From Clavibacter sp. A6099 (lineage in GTDB: Bacteria > Actinomycetota > Actinomycetes > Actinomycetales > Microbacteriaceae): DNA of 64,000 nt. Below are positions 42,051 to 51,813 of this stretch, piece after piece. Where the stretch lies: assembly GCF_021919125.1 (NCBI RefSeq), contig NZ_CP083439.1:372001-436000 (forward strand), read 5' to 3'. The position numbers and the translations under genes were made by a program. Numbering within the stretch: position 1 is the stretch's first letter; each line of letters opens with the position of its first letter. The notes below the pieces were generated by a model. It had not been told where the DNA came from and did no database searches. It saw nothing but the letters and a program-made list of their open reading frames with translations.

Positions 42051-43754
42051 TCAGTGCGCGGGTGGACGCGTCGGCGGGCCGGGCGGGAACGGCAGCTCCG
42101 GCAGCGGGAACGCGTCCTCGTCCTCGTCATCGCGCGGCGCCGCGATCAGCTCGACGATGGTGTCGACCGTCACGCCCGGGCCGTTGGACAGCTCGCCGAT
42201 CTTCTCCCGGTCCTTGAGCACGACGATCCGGTCGCTCACGCGCACGAGCTCGTCGAACGCGCTCGAGATGAACACGACGGCGACGCCCTCGAGCGCGAGC
42301 TGCGCGATGTGCGCCTGGATGTCGACCTTGGCCCGGATGTCGACGCCGCGGGTCGGCTCGTCGAGGATCAGCACGCGCGGCCGGATCGCGAGCCAGCGCG
42401 CGAGCAGCACCTTCTGCTGGTTGCCGCCGGAGAGCTGGCCGGCGGGCGTCGCCGGATCCGCCGGCGTGATGCCGAAGTGCTCGATGTGCCGCTCGACGAG
42501 GTCCTCGCGCTCGGCCTTCGCGAGCGGATGCGCCCAGCCGCGCAGCGCCTGCAGCGCGAGCACGATGTTCTCCCGCACGCTCAGCTCGCCGATGAGGCCC
42601 TCGGCGCCGCGGTCCTCCGCCGAGAGCGCGACGCGGTTCCGCAGCGCGTCGGCCGGCCGGTCGATCACGATGTCACGCCCGCCGAGCGTCACGACGCCGC
42701 CGTCGGCGCGGTCGGCGCCCGCGAGCAGGCGCGCGAGCTCGGTGCGGCCGGATCCGCGGAGCCCGGCGATGCCCACGACCTCGCCCGGGTGCAGCTCGAG
42801 GTCCACCGGCCGCAGCATCCCGCGCCGGCCCACGCCCGCTGCCCGGTAGAGCGGCGGCCCGACCGGATCCACCCGGTGCGCCCGCCGCTCCGAGCCGATG
42901 CGCTTGAGGTGCGCGACGTCCTTCCCGAGCATGCGCGCGACGAGCTCGGCCCGGTCGAGCTCGTGGGGCAGGTGGTCGCCCTCCTTCACGCCGCCGCGGA
43001 GGATCGTCATGCGGTCGCTCAAGGCCAGCACCTGCTCGAGGAAGTGGGAGACGAACAGGATCGCGACGCCCTGGTCGCGGAGGCGGCGGATCACCTGGAA
43101 GAGGCGCGCCACGTCGTCGGCGTCGAGGCTGGAGGTCGGCTCGTCGAGCACCAGCACGCGCGGCCGGTCGACCATGGCGCGCGCGATGGAGACGAGCTGG
43201 CGGCTGGCGGGGGAGAGGTCGGCGAGGCGGTCGCGGGGATCCAGATCCGCGAGGCCCAGCTCCGCGAGCATGGCGGCGGCGCGCGCGTGCGTGTGGCGCC
43301 ACGAGATGCCGAGCCGGCCGCTCACCTCGTGGCCGAGCATCACGTTCTCGCCGACGCTGAGGTTCTCGACCAGGTGCGACTCCTGGAACGCGGCCTGGAT
43401 GCCGAGGGCGCGCGCATCCGCCGGCCCGCCGAGCCGCACGGGCTCGCCGTCGACGAGGATCTCGCCCGCCTCGATCCGGTGCACGCCGAGCAGCGCCTTG
43501 ATGAGCGTCGACTTGCCGGCGCCGTTCTCGCCGAGGAGCGCGTGCACCTCGCCGGGGTGCAGGTCGAGGTCGACGCCGTCGAGCGCGGTGCCGTTGGGGA
43601 ACGCCACGGTGATGCCCGTCATGCGCACGGTGGGGCCGGTGGCCGCGCCGCGGCGCGGGCCGACGGGATCGGCGTCGGCGTGCGCGTCCGGGAGCGCGCC
43701 CGCGGCCGTGGGGCCGGTCGGGCGGATCGTCGTCGATCCCCGTGCGTGACGCAC
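42051..43754 (-). CDS. Second sugar ABC transporter ATP-binding protein
   Basis: 567 residues, a paralogue of the ATPase at 39225. Domain 1 has Walker A GENGAGKST and Walker B VLVLDEPTSSLD; domain 2 has GLRGSGRTEL, signature LSGGNQQKVLLARWLA and VLILDEPTRGVDI. It carries a 40-residue Ala/Pro/Asp-rich extension at the N-terminus and an acidic, proline-rich tail. There is no second permease or binding protein beside it, so it is an extra ATPase for the same importer or an orphan. GTG start with GGAG upstream. The LacI operators lie after its stop, so it may be transcribed separately. Confidence 0.85.
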   Translation of the reverse strand: MRHARGSTTIRPTGPTAAGALPDAHADADPVGPRRGAATGPTVRMTGITVAFPNGTALDGVDLDLHPGEVHALLGENGAGKSTLIKALLGVHRIEAGEILVDGEPVRLGGPADARALGIQAAFQESHLVENLSVGENVMLGHEVSGRLGISWRHTHARAAAMLAELGLADLDPRDRLADLSPASRQLVSIARAMVDRPRVLVLDEPTSSLDADDVARLFQVIRRLRDQGVAILFVSHFLEQVLALSDRMTILRGGVKEGDHLPHELDRAELVARMLGKDVAHLKRIGSERRAHRVDPVGPPLYRAAGVGRRGMLRPVDLELHPGEVVGIAGLRGSGRTELARLLAGADRADGGVVTLGGRDIVIDRPADALRNRVALSAEDRGAEGLIGELSVRENIVLALQALRGWAHPLAKAEREDLVERHIEHFGITPADPATPAGQLSGGNQQKVLLARWLAIRPRVLILDEPTRGVDIRAKVDIQAHIAQLALEGVAVVFISSAFDELVRVSDRIVVLKDREKIGELSNGPGVTVDTIVELIAAPRDDEDEDAFPLPELPFPPGPPTRPPAH

Positions 43755-43877
43755 CTGGTGCTCCTCGGGTTCCGGGCCGTCGTGGCCGCGTGCCGGGTGG
43801 TGCCGGCTGGCTCGACTGTAGCGGCCGGGATCGGCCCCGGCGAGGGACGGGGGCGTCGGATCCCCCGGGTGTCGGAT

Positions 43878-44918
43878 TCAGTCCACGTGGCGGGCGGCGG
43901 CGCTGGAGTCGCGCACGACGAGCTCGGCCGGGATCCGCGTCGCCTGCGGGATCTCGCGCCCCTCGATCGCGGCGATGAGCACGTCGACCACGAGCGATCC
44001 GAGCGCCGGGAAGTCCTGCCGGACGGTCGTGAGCGGCGGGAGGAAGTGGCGGGAGACGGGCAGGTCGTCGAAGCCGACGACGCTGAGGTCCTCCGGCACG
44101 CGGATCCCGCGGTCGTGCAGCCCGTGGATCACGCCGAGCGCCATCTCGTCGTTCGCCACGAACACGGCCGTGTACTCGGGCACCGCGGTGAGCCCCTTCG
44201 CGAAGTCGTAGCCGAAGTCGCTCGACCAGTCGCCGATCACGATGGGCCGCTCGCGCATGCCCCACGCCCGGGTGCGCGCGTGGAAGGCGCGCTCGCGTGC
44301 GCGCGCGTCGAGCCAGTCGAGCGGGCCGGAGACGTGCAGCACGTCGCGGTGGCCGAGGCTCGCGAGGTGGTCGACCACGAGCCGCGTGCCCGCGGACTGG
44401 TCGACCGAGACCGTGAGGAACGCCGGATCCTTCTCGGCCTTCACCACGAGCGTCGGCAGCCCGGTCGTGATGGTGCGCAGCACGGCGACCGACGAGGAGC
44501 GCGGCGCGACCACGCACAGCGCGTCGATGCCCTGGCCGGTGAGGTGGCGCACGGCCTCCTCGGGCGTCGCATCCTCCTCGTCGCGCAGCGCGAACGACGC
44601 GACCGAGTAGCCGCCGTCGCGCGCCGACCGTTCGATGGCCCGCAGGATGCTCGACGGCCCGAACTCCACGGCGCTCTCGATGAGCACGCCGATCCGCAGC
44701 GCCTGCTGCGTGACGAGCTGCCGGGCCGCGCTGTTCGGCCGGAAGTCGAGCTCGGCGACGACCTCGAGCACGCGCTGCCGGGTCGACTCCTTGACCTGCG
44801 GGTGCCCGTTGAGCACGCGCGAGACGGTCATGTGCGAGACGCCCGCGCGCTCCGCGACCTCGCGGAGGCCGAGCCGCTCGCCGCCGCTCCTGACGCTCAC
44901 CCGCACTCCATCCGGCAT
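43878..44918 (-). CDS. LacI-family transcriptional regulator
   Basis: About 346 residues. HTH at about 17-60: LREVAERAGVSHMTVSRVLN with hinge helix NSAARQLVTQ. The effector domain is PBP-I-like (IGVLIESAVEFGPSSILRAI, VGFDDLPVSRHFLPPLTTVRQD). Transcribed toward the sugar importer genes, whose twin palindromes are the likely binding sites. ATG at 44918 is close behind GGAGG; GTGs at 44906 or 44900 may be the true start. Confidence 0.86.
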   Translation of the reverse strand: MPDGVRVSVRSGGERLGLREVAERAGVSHMTVSRVLNGHPQVKESTRQRVLEVVAELDFRPNSAARQLVTQQALRIGVLIESAVEFGPSSILRAIERSARDGGYSVASFALRDEEDATPEEAVRHLTGQGIDALCVVAPRSSSVAVLRTITTGLPTLVVKAEKDPAFLTVSVDQSAGTRLVVDHLASLGHRDVLHVSGPLDWLDARARERAFHARTRAWGMRERPIVIGDWSSDFGYDFAKGLTAVPEYTAVFVANDEMALGVIHGLHDRGIRVPEDLSVVGFDDLPVSRHFLPPLTTVRQDFPALGSLVVDVLIAAIEGREIPQATRIPAELVVRDSSAAARHVD

Positions 44919-45122
44919 CCTCCGAGGCGGCGACGGACGTCGCGCCCGCCGGGTCGGGCCGGTCGGATCTCCTGTAGCTGCGCACACCCTACCGGGGCGG
45001 ATGCGCGCGGGCCCGGTGCGGTGGACGGCCGGACAGCCGCGCGCCCGTAACCGATCGGCCCGGCCCTGGCAAGCCCCCGGCGCATGCCACACGCCGCTCG
45101 GCCCCCGGACCAGGTTGGAGAG

Positions 45123-45138
45123 GCGGCGGTTTCGCCGC
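45123..45138 (+). promoter_or_regulatory. Hairpin in the leader of the manganese catalase gene
   Basis: GCGGCG, loop GTTT, CGCCGC. It lies 7 bases before the AATAGGAG ribosome site and could influence mRNA stability or translation. Confidence 0.4.
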
Positions 45139-45158
45139 ACGAAGAAATAGGAGCCCCT

Positions 45159-46115
45159 ATGTACTTCCACGCACAGACCTGGATCAACGAGATCGCCGAC
45201 GGCGAGCCCGACCCCGCCGCCGCGAACGCGCTGCAGGAGGGCCTCGGCGGCCAGTTCGGCGAGATGCGCACGATGATGCAGTACCTCTTCCAGGCGATGA
45301 ACTTCCGCGGCGCCGCGGCCAAGCCGTACCGCGACCTGATCCAGGGCGTCGGCACCGAGGAGATCAGCCACGTCGAGCTCATCGGCACCACCATCTCGCG
45401 CCTGCTCGACGGCTCGCCCGAGTACACCGGCAAGCTCAGCGACCCGCTCGACACCCCGGGCAAGGGGGGCGCGACGCCGCTGAGCATCGCGCTCGACCAC
45501 GGCAACATCCACCACCACCTCGTGGGCGCCCAGGGCGCGCTGCCCGTCGACGCCGCCGGCAACCCGTGGAGCGGCAGCTACGTCTACAACTCGGGCAACC
45601 TCCCGCTCGACCTCCTCTACAACGTCATGCTCGAGTCGACCGGCCGCCTGCAGAAGTGCCGCATCTACGAGATGACCGACAACCCCGTCGCCCGCGCGAC
45701 CGTCGCGTACCTCATCGTGCGCGACCAGGCGCACGAGAACGCGTACGCGAAGGCGCTCGAGACGCTCGGCGTCGACTGGGGCAAGCTCCTGCCGATCCCG
45801 AAGACCAACGCGGAGCAGTTCCCCGAGGTGAAGAAGCTCGTCGACCTCGGCCTCCAGAGCAAGCAGTACAGCTTCGACCTCGACGGCAAGAGCGAGGCCG
45901 GCCGCATCTTCCAGGGCACGTCGCCCTCGAAGGACGGCACCGACCTCACCGCGACCGAGCAGGCCCCCGTCGGCGTCCCGTCCACCATCGCGCCCGAGCG
46001 GCTCGAGGAGTTCGCCCCGGGCCTCGACAAGGACCTGCTCGCCCTCATCCAGGAGACGGCCGAGCGCGAGCTGGCCGAGGTCGAGGCGTTCTACGGGCCG
46101 ACCGCGAAGGCCTGA
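45159..46115 (+). CDS. Manganese catalase
   Basis: 318 residues, a ferritin-like four-helix di-manganese catalase that splits hydrogen peroxide without heme. The metal ligands fit the L. plantarum enzyme pattern: E35 (GGQFGEM), E68 and H71 (GTEEISHVE), E160 (VMLEST) and H193 (DQAHENA). The C-terminal region is slightly longer than in the prototype. Shine-Dalgarno ATAGGAG. A hairpin follows the stop. Gene stands alone. Confidence 0.93.
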   Translation: MYFHAQTWINEIADGEPDPAAANALQEGLGGQFGEMRTMMQYLFQAMNFRGAAAKPYRDLIQGVGTEEISHVELIGTTISRLLDGSPEYTGKLSDPLDTPGKGGATPLSIALDHGNIHHHLVGAQGALPVDAAGNPWSGSYVYNSGNLPLDLLYNVMLESTGRLQKCRIYEMTDNPVARATVAYLIVRDQAHENAYAKALETLGVDWGKLLPIPKTNAEQFPEVKKLVDLGLQSKQYSFDLDGKSEAGRIFQGTSPSKDGTDLTATEQAPVGVPSTIAPERLEEFAPGLDKDLLALIQETAERELAEVEAFYGPTAKA

Positions 46116-46138
46116 TCCGCGTCAGCTGATCCACGCGG

Positions 46139-46168
46139 CGGCGCCGTCTCCTCGCGGAGGCGGCGCCG
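46139..46168 (+). terminator. Hairpin terminator after the manganese catalase gene
   Basis: A 13-base stem (CGGCGCCGTCTCC with GGAGGCGGCGCCG, one GU pair) closes a TCGC loop. No T-run, as is common in such GC-rich DNA. Confidence 0.7.
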
Positions 46169-46277
46169 TCGGCGTGCCCAGTCGCGGCGGGGTCGGCGCG
46201 CACCCCATCCGCCAGGCGCATGCCGGTGATCCCTCCGAGGGACGCCCGCGCGCGACCGCGCTCCGTACGGTGAGGGG

Positions 46278-47582
46278 ATGGGAATGCGGACACGGCGCCG
46301 AGCGGCGACGGCCCTCGCGGCGGTCGTGATCCTCGCGTCCGCGCTGAGCGGGTGCTCGTGGCTCCACCCGGACCCGCCCGAGGCCACGGTGTCGTCCGTG
46401 GAGGCGCTCCGCGTGCGGCTCGCCGCCGTCGACGGGATCTCGGACGTGACGACGCATCTGAGCCCGAGCGGCGAGGGGTTCGTGCCGGACGAGTGGACCG
46501 CGCAGGTCGAGGCGACCGCCGACACCCCGGATCCGGCCGTCGCCGCCGCCGTCCGCGCCGCCCTCGGCGACGGGGTCACGCAGGCGGAGCTGATCCTCTC
46601 GCTCGCGCTCCCCGCGGGAGACGGTGCGGCGCCCGTCCGACTCGACCCGAGGGACCCGGTGGTCGTCGACCTCGTGGAGACGTGGCGGCGGATCCCGGGG
46701 GTCGCGTCGGTGGATGTCGTGGACTCCGCCCGGTTCGTCTCCCTGCAGGAGGGGGTGGCCTTCGCGGAGGTGGCGGATCGCCTGCGCGCGTCGCTCGGCG
46801 ACGCCGAGGGCCAGGTGACCCTCCGGCGTGGCACGGCCTCGGTCGGCGTGACCGCCGACGGGCCCCGGGCCGCGGTCCTCGGTGTCGTCGACCTGCTCGC
46901 GGCCCGGCCCGACGTGGCGGAGGTGTACGCGGTGCCCGGATCGGCCTCACCGCGCGACCGGGTCGTCGTCGAGACGCGGGACGGCGCGGGCGTGGCCGCC
47001 GTCCTGGCCGCGACGGTCGATGAGCGGGCGAATGCGGGCAGCGGACCGAGGGCAGAGTTCACCGTCCGCGCACCCACCTCCTCGTTCGCCGCGGCGGACC
47101 CGGACGAGGAGATCACGGGCTGGCTCGGACTCCCCCTCGGCTCACCGGAGCCCGGCGACATCCCGGAGCCGCCCGAGCCCACGACCCCGGCCGCCCCGCC
47201 GTCGCCCGCGGCGCCACCCGTCCTCGTCGACGTCGGCGCGCAGGAGGCCGGGGTGCGCGCCTTCCTCGAGGCCGCGGCGGTCACCACCGGTGTGCCCGCC
47301 GAGGTGACCACGGTCGCGACGCAGTGCGAGGACGGCTCCGCGGGGACGCAGGCGACCGGCAGCGTGCTCATCCCGATCTTCACCGTGATGGACGAGCCGC
47401 AGCCTCCCTTCGACGCGATCACCAGGTCGTGGACCGAGGCGGGGTTCGTCCCCGGAGGAAGCGCGATGGGCCGCGACTTCTGGAAGGCGGGCGACGGCCG
47501 CGCCGACGGGGTCGCCTCGGCGAGCATCCGCGGCACCTCCGAGGGCCTCAGCCTCTCGGCCGAGTCGGTCTGCGTTCGGTGA
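46278..47582 (+). CDS. Predicted lipoprotein of unknown function
   Basis: 434 residues. Signal sequence with lipobox (SALSGC). Two similar alpha/beta halves up to about residue 290 recall repeated small domains measuring strand-helix units (e.g. VEALRVRLAAVDGISDVTTH and VVDLLAARPDVAEVYAVPG). A proline-rich linker (about 292-313) leads to a C-terminal domain with two cysteines (ATQCEDGS and ESVCVR). No family recognised. TACGGT six bases before the ATG; the LysM lipoprotein gene follows in the same direction. Confidence 0.65.
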   Translation: MGMRTRRRAATALAAVVILASALSGCSWLHPDPPEATVSSVEALRVRLAAVDGISDVTTHLSPSGEGFVPDEWTAQVEATADTPDPAVAAAVRAALGDGVTQAELILSLALPAGDGAAPVRLDPRDPVVVDLVETWRRIPGVASVDVVDSARFVSLQEGVAFAEVADRLRASLGDAEGQVTLRRGTASVGVTADGPRAAVLGVVDLLAARPDVAEVYAVPGSASPRDRVVVETRDGAGVAAVLAATVDERANAGSGPRAEFTVRAPTSSFAAADPDEEITGWLGLPLGSPEPGDIPEPPEPTTPAAPPSPAAPPVLVDVGAQEAGVRAFLEAAAVTTGVPAEVTTVATQCEDGSAGTQATGSVLIPIFTVMDEPQPPFDAITRSWTEAGFVPGGSAMGRDFWKAGDGRADGVASASIRGTSEGLSLSAESVCVR

Positions 47583-47614
47583 CCGGCGCCCGCGCGGCCG
47601 CTAGCCTCGCGAGC

Positions 47615-48010
47615 ATGACGTGTCGTCCGTTCCTCGCCGCCGCCCTCCTCGCGACGACGGCCCTGCTCGCGGGCTGCACGTCCGTCGTGGACGGCGGACC
47701 CGACCCGACGCCGGCCGTCGTGGAGGGCGAGCGCACCCCGACGACGTCGCCTTCGGCACCCGACCCCGTCGTGCCGACGGACGGCGGCCCGCGCTCCCAG
47801 GCGCAGGGCGAGGTCAGCTCCGTGGTGGGCACGCTGACCTACTACACGCCCGCATCCGGCGACACGCTGACCGGCGTCGCCGCCCGCTTCGGCCTCTGCA
47901 TCGCCGACCTGGAAGCGGCGAACGGGAACTCGCAGATCATGGCCGGCGAGGAGATGCTCGTCGCCCGCACCACGGCCACGCCGCTCGACGACCACGCCTG
48001 CCTCGGCTGA
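47615..48010 (+). CDS. LysM-domain lipoprotein
   Basis: 131 residues. Lipobox LLAGC at about 17-21, a Pro/Thr linker, then a LysM module at about 74-118 (YYTPASGDTLTGVAARFGLC, IADLEAANGN, MAGEEMLV). LysM binds peptidoglycan; the protein is thus a small cell-wall-binding lipoprotein. Two cysteines (C93-ish in FGLC and the last CLG) may pair. TAGCCT lies 7 bases before the ATG. Confidence 0.78.
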   Translation: MTCRPFLAAALLATTALLAGCTSVVDGGPDPTPAVVEGERTPTTSPSAPDPVVPTDGGPRSQAQGEVSSVVGTLTYYTPASGDTLTGVAARFGLCIADLEAANGNSQIMAGEEMLVARTTATPLDDHACLG

Positions 48011-48103
48011 CCGTCGACCGGTCGGATGGCGCCGCCCCTGCGAGCCCCCTGACCGGATCCGCCCCACCCGGGACACCGCGAACCCGTCGCCGTAGGCTGA
48101 TGC

Positions 48104-50542
48104 ATGGCCTCCGACACCGCACCCCGAGACCCCGCAGCGCCCCTCTACCTCGACGTCGTGGACGGCTGGTGGCGCGCCGCCAACTACCTCTCCGTCGGCC
48201 AGATCTACCTGCTCGACGACCCGCTGCTCGAGCGCCCGCTCACGCGCGACGACATCAAGCCGCGCCTCCTCGGGCACTGGGGCACGACCCCGCTGCTGAA
48301 CTTCGTCTACGCGCACCTCAACCGGGCGATCATCGAGCGCGACCTCGACATGATCTACATCGCCGGCCCCGGTCACGGCGGCCCCGGCATGGTCGCGAAC
48401 GCCTACCTCGACGGCACCTACTCCGAGCTGTTCTCGGCGGCGACGCCCGACCGCGACGGGCTCCGGCACCTGTTCCGCCAGTTCTCGTTCCCCGGCGGCG
48501 TGCCCTCGCATGCGGCGCCGGAGACGCCCGGATCGATCAACGAGGGCGGCGAGCTCGGCTACTCGCTCGTGCACGCGTTCGGCGCGGCGCTCGACAATCC
48601 CGACCTCGTGGTGTCCTGCGTGATCGGCGACGGCGAGGCGGAGACCGCGACGCTCGCCTCCAGCTGGCACCTGGACAAGTTCCTCGACCCCGAGACCGAC
48701 GGCGCCGTGCTGCCGATCCTCAACCTCAACGGCTGGAAGATCGCGAACCCCACGGTGCTCGCGCGCATCCCCGAGGAGGAGCTGCTCGCGCTCTTCACCG
48801 GTTACGGCTATTCCCCCCGGATCGTCTCGGGCGGCTTCGACGGCGAGGACCACTTCGCCGTGCATGAGCGGTTCGCGCTGGCGCTGGGCGAGGCGCTCGA
48901 CGACATCAGCCGGATCCAGCTCGCGGCCCGCACGGGCGGCAGCGAGGAGCGACCGGCGTGGCCGATGCTGATCCTCCGCACGCCCAAGGGCTGGACCGGC
49001 CCGAAGGAGGTCGACGGCAAGCAGGTCGAGGGCACGTGGCGCGCGCACCAGGTGCCGCTCTCCGGGGTCCGCGACGACCCGGATCACCTCCGCCAGCTCC
49101 AGGAGTGGCTCGAGAGCTACCGCCCGCACGAGCTGTTCGACCGCGACGGGCGACTGACGCCCGCGCTCCAGCCGAACCGTCCCGAGGGCGACCGGCGGAT
49201 GAGTGCCAGCCCGCACGCGAACGGCGGCCTGCTGCGTCGCGACCTCCGGCTGCCGCCGCTCGAGGTGAACGCGATCGACCTCAGCGACGGACGCGGCGTC
49301 ATCGCCGAGCCGACCCGGGTGCTCGGCGGATGGCTGCGCGACGTGATCGCCCGCAACCCGCTCGACTTCCGGATCTTCGGCCCCGACGAGACCGCCAGCA
49401 ACCGCCTCGACGACGTCTACGAGGTCACGGCGAAGGCCTGGCAGGGCGAGGTGCTGCCGGTCGACGAGCACCTGGCGCACGAGGGCCGGGTCATCGAGAT
49501 CCTCAACGAGAACATCACGCAGGGGCTGCTCGAGGCGTACCTGCTCACCGGGCGGCACGGGCTCTTCACCTCGTACGAGGCGTTCATCCACGTCGTCGAC
49601 TCGATGTTCAACCAGTACGCGAAGTGGCTCGAGTCGAGCTCGAAGGTGGAGTGGCGGCGGCCGGTCGCGTCGTTCACGTACCTCCTCTCCTCGCACGTGT
49701 GGCGGCAGGACCACAACGGCTTCTCGCACCAGGACCCGGGGTTCCTCGACCACGTCGTGAACAAGCGCGCCGAGATCGTGCGCGTCTACCTGCCGTTCGA
49801 CGCGAACTCGCTGCTCGTGACGATGGACCACTGCCTCCGCGGCACGGACCTGATCAACGTCGTGATCGCCGGCAAGCAGCCGACCGCGAGCCTGCTGTCG
49901 CTCGAGGAGGCGCGGGCGCACGGCGCGCGCGGAGTAGGGGTGTGGGAGTGGGCGGGCACCGAGGTGCCGGGGCTCGAACCCGACGTGGTGGTCGCGTGCG
50001 CGGGCGACATCCCGACCGTGGAGGCGATGGCGGCGGTGCAGATTCTCAAGCGGGAGATCCCGCAGCTGCGCGTGCGCTTCGTCAACGTGGTCGACCTGAT
50101 GCGGCTGCAGGACTCGACGCAGCACCCGCACGGCCTCGACGACGGATCCTTCGACGCGCTGTTCACGCGCGACAAGCCCGTGGTGTTCGCGTTCCACGGC
50201 TACCCGTCGCTCATCCACCGCCTCACGTACAAGCGCCACAACCACGCGAACATGCACGTGCGCGGGTTCGTGGAGCAGGGCGGCACGACCACGCCGTTCG
50301 ACATGCTGATGCTCAACGACCTCGACCGGTTCCGGCTCGTGATGGACGTGATCCGCCGCGTGCCGCACCTCGAGACCACCTACGCGGCCCTCTCCCAGCG
50401 CATGGACGACGAGCGGATCGCGCACCGCGTGCACACTCGGCAGTTCGGCGAGGACATGGCCGACGTGTCGGGCGCGGAGGGGCTGCCGTTCGCTGATCCG
50501 AACCGGCAGACGGCGATCGACACCGGCGACGACAACGCGTAG
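48104..50542 (+). CDS. xfp: Phosphoketolase (xylulose 5-phosphate/fructose 6-phosphate)
   Basis: 812 residues, full length. A thiamine-diphosphate enzyme that cleaves xylulose-5-P or fructose-6-P with phosphate to acetyl-phosphate plus glyceraldehyde-3-P or erythrose-4-P. Family blocks: [53 protein letters not shown] (ThDP/Mg site), [10 protein letters not shown], and in the second half [19 protein letters not shown] and [14 protein letters not shown]. No acetate kinase gene is adjacent. TAGGCT lies just before the ATG. Confidence 0.95.
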   Translation: MASDTAPRDPAAPLYLDVVDGWWRAANYLSVGQIYLLDDPLLERPLTRDDIKPRLLGHWGTTPLLNFVYAHLNRAIIERDLDMIYIAGPGHGGPGMVANAYLDGTYSELFSAATPDRDGLRHLFRQFSFPGGVPSHAAPETPGSINEGGELGYSLVHAFGAALDNPDLVVSCVIGDGEAETATLASSWHLDKFLDPETDGAVLPILNLNGWKIANPTVLARIPEEELLALFTGYGYSPRIVSGGFDGEDHFAVHERFALALGEALDDISRIQLAARTGGSEERPAWPMLILRTPKGWTGPKEVDGKQVEGTWRAHQVPLSGVRDDPDHLRQLQEWLESYRPHELFDRDGRLTPALQPNRPEGDRRMSASPHANGGLLRRDLRLPPLEVNAIDLSDGRGVIAEPTRVLGGWLRDVIARNPLDFRIFGPDETASNRLDDVYEVTAKAWQGEVLPVDEHLAHEGRVIEILNENITQGLLEAYLLTGRHGLFTSYEAFIHVVDSMFNQYAKWLESSSKVEWRRPVASFTYLLSSHVWRQDHNGFSHQDPGFLDHVVNKRAEIVRVYLPFDANSLLVTMDHCLRGTDLINVVIAGKQPTASLLSLEEARAHGARGVGVWEWAGTEVPGLEPDVVVACAGDIPTVEAMAAVQILKREIPQLRVRFVNVVDLMRLQDSTQHPHGLDDGSFDALFTRDKPVVFAFHGYPSLIHRLTYKRHNHANMHVRGFVEQGGTTTPFDMLMLNDLDRFRLVMDVIRRVPHLETTYAALSQRMDDERIAHRVHTRQFGEDMADVSGAEGLPFADPNRQTAIDTGDDNA

Positions 50543-50557
50543 CCGGGCGTGACGCCG

Positions 50558-50583
50558 CGGCCGCCGTCAGCCGGCGGCGGCCG
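50558..50583. terminator. Bidirectional hairpin between xfp and the VOC gene
   Basis: CGGCCGCCG and CGGCGGCCG form a perfect 9-base stem; the stop codon of the minus-strand VOC gene lies in the loop (50567-50569). It can serve both convergent genes. Confidence 0.6.
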
Positions 50584-50956
50584 TGGACGGGTCGGCGGGG
50601 TCGGCGGACGCATCCGGCCCGTGGTCGAACAGACCGATCGCGTTGCCCTCGCTGTCGCGCACGTAGGCCCAGCGGTCGGTCTCGTTGAGCATCTGGATCC
50701 CGCCCATCGCGGATCCGCCGTGCGCCTCGACCTGCGAGACCGTCTCCTCGATGGAGTCGACCGTGATCACGATGGTGGGGTGCGGCACCTCCGCGCGGCG
50801 GTGCAGGTCCCCGTTGATCCCGTCCTCGCTCCCGGTGAGGATCATGCCTGCGTCCTCCCCCCACGGCTCGTAGCGGAAGCCGAAGACGGCGGAGTAGAAC
50901 GCGCTCGCGCGCGCCATGTCCTCGGCGGGGATCTCGAAGTGCTCGACGGCGGCCAT
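50567..50956 (-). CDS. VOC family protein
   Basis: 129 residues: MAAVEHFEIPAEDMARASAF is the usual VOC start, and MLNETDRWAYVRDSEGNAIG the usual end of such small predicted enzymes (YdeP/PhnB-like). Histidine in VEHFEIP and glutamine/glutamate positions could form a metal site. Substrate unknown. Convergent with xfp. Confidence 0.82.
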   Translation of the reverse strand: MAAVEHFEIPAEDMARASAFYSAVFGFRYEPWGEDAGMILTGSEDGINGDLHRRAEVPHPTIVITVDSIEETVSQVEAHGGSAMGGIQMLNETDRWAYVRDSEGNAIGLFDHGPDASADPADPSTAAAG

Positions 50957-50987
50957 GCGCCATGATCCTGCGGGCGGGGAAACTGCG

Positions 50988-51722
50988 TCAAGGGGCCGGC
51001 GCGAGCGTCGCGTCGACGCCCGTGATCACCTGGCCCCACCGGGAGACGGCGATGCGCGTGGCGAGCGCGCGCTGCGTGCGGTCGCCGGACCACTCGGGGA
51101 GGTAGGCGCGCGGATCCGACGACGGCGTGCCGAAGCGCACCACGTAGAAGCCGGGCTCCAGGTTGCCGAGCGAGTAGCGGCCGGATGCGTCCGTGAAGCC
51201 GGACGCCTCCAGGCGCCCGTCGCCGGTCGCGCGCAGGACGTCGACCGGTGCGGCCGCTGCGGGTGCGCCGCCCGGGAGCGTGACCGTGCCGCCGATGCCC
51301 GCGGGAGTGCGGATCACGATGTCTACGCGGGTCTCGCGGCCGGCGGGCGCGGTGAAGAACCGCGCGTCCCGCCATTCGTTGACCTGCCCGAGGTACTGCG
51401 ATGCGGGCGTGCCGCCCAACGCGACCCAGGCGCGCAGCGTGTACCGCGTGGCGCGCATCCCCTCGAAGCGGAACGCGCCGTCGACGATGTCGACGCTGTC
51501 GCCGAACGGGATGTCGGCGAGCTCGAGGGAGACCTCGCCCGTGCGGACGAGGTTCCGGGGGTCCACGCGGTCGAGGTAGACGCGGCCGACGACGGTGGCG
51601 GTGGTGGCGCTGGACGCCGGGGTGGGATCCGCGGACGCGGGGGATGCGGGGCCGGCCTGAGCTGCGGTGATCAGGGCCAGGGCGATGAGGCCGACGAGAC
51701 CGCGTCGGCGGACGGATGGCAT
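50988..51722 (-). CDS. Secreted protein with CnaB-like domains, short paralogue (no Ig-like module)
   Basis: 244 residues. Signal peptide (RRRGLVGLIALALITAAQAG, cleavage near ASA-DP). Two carboxypeptidase-regulatory/CnaB-like beta domains: one opening TVVGRVYLDRVDPRNLVRTG, one with SGFTDASGRYSLGNLEPGFY. No sorting signal is seen. Shortest member of a three-gene tandem family; it corresponds to the C-terminal part of its two larger neighbours. Probably extracellular; function unknown. Confidence 0.78.
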   Translation of the reverse strand: MPSVRRRGLVGLIALALITAAQAGPASPASADPTPASSATTATVVGRVYLDRVDPRNLVRTGEVSLELADIPFGDSVDIVDGAFRFEGMRATRYTLRAWVALGGTPASQYLGQVNEWRDARFFTAPAGRETRVDIVIRTPAGIGGTVTLPGGAPAAAAPVDVLRATGDGRLEASGFTDASGRYSLGNLEPGFYVVRFGTPSSDPRAYLPEWSGDRTQRALATRIAVSRWGQVITGVDATLAPAP

Positions 51723-51813
51723 GGGCGCTCCGATGCTCGGACCGGCGGGATGCCGGTCAGGAGACCGGTCTACTCCGCCGCCGCCCCGAGGTCACGACCC
51801 CCGATGGGGGCGG

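Noticed and set aside
42054-45050. Nearly 1000-codon open frame on the plus strand
   Set aside because: Antisense to the second sugar ATPase and the LacI gene; no domain and composition typical of a shadow frame.
46091-50434. Very long open frame (over 1400 codons) on the minus strand across the lipoprotein and phosphoketolase genes
   Set aside because: It is antisense to clearly recognisable genes, its product is Arg/His/Asp-rich low-complexity, and such frames arise from third-position GC bias.
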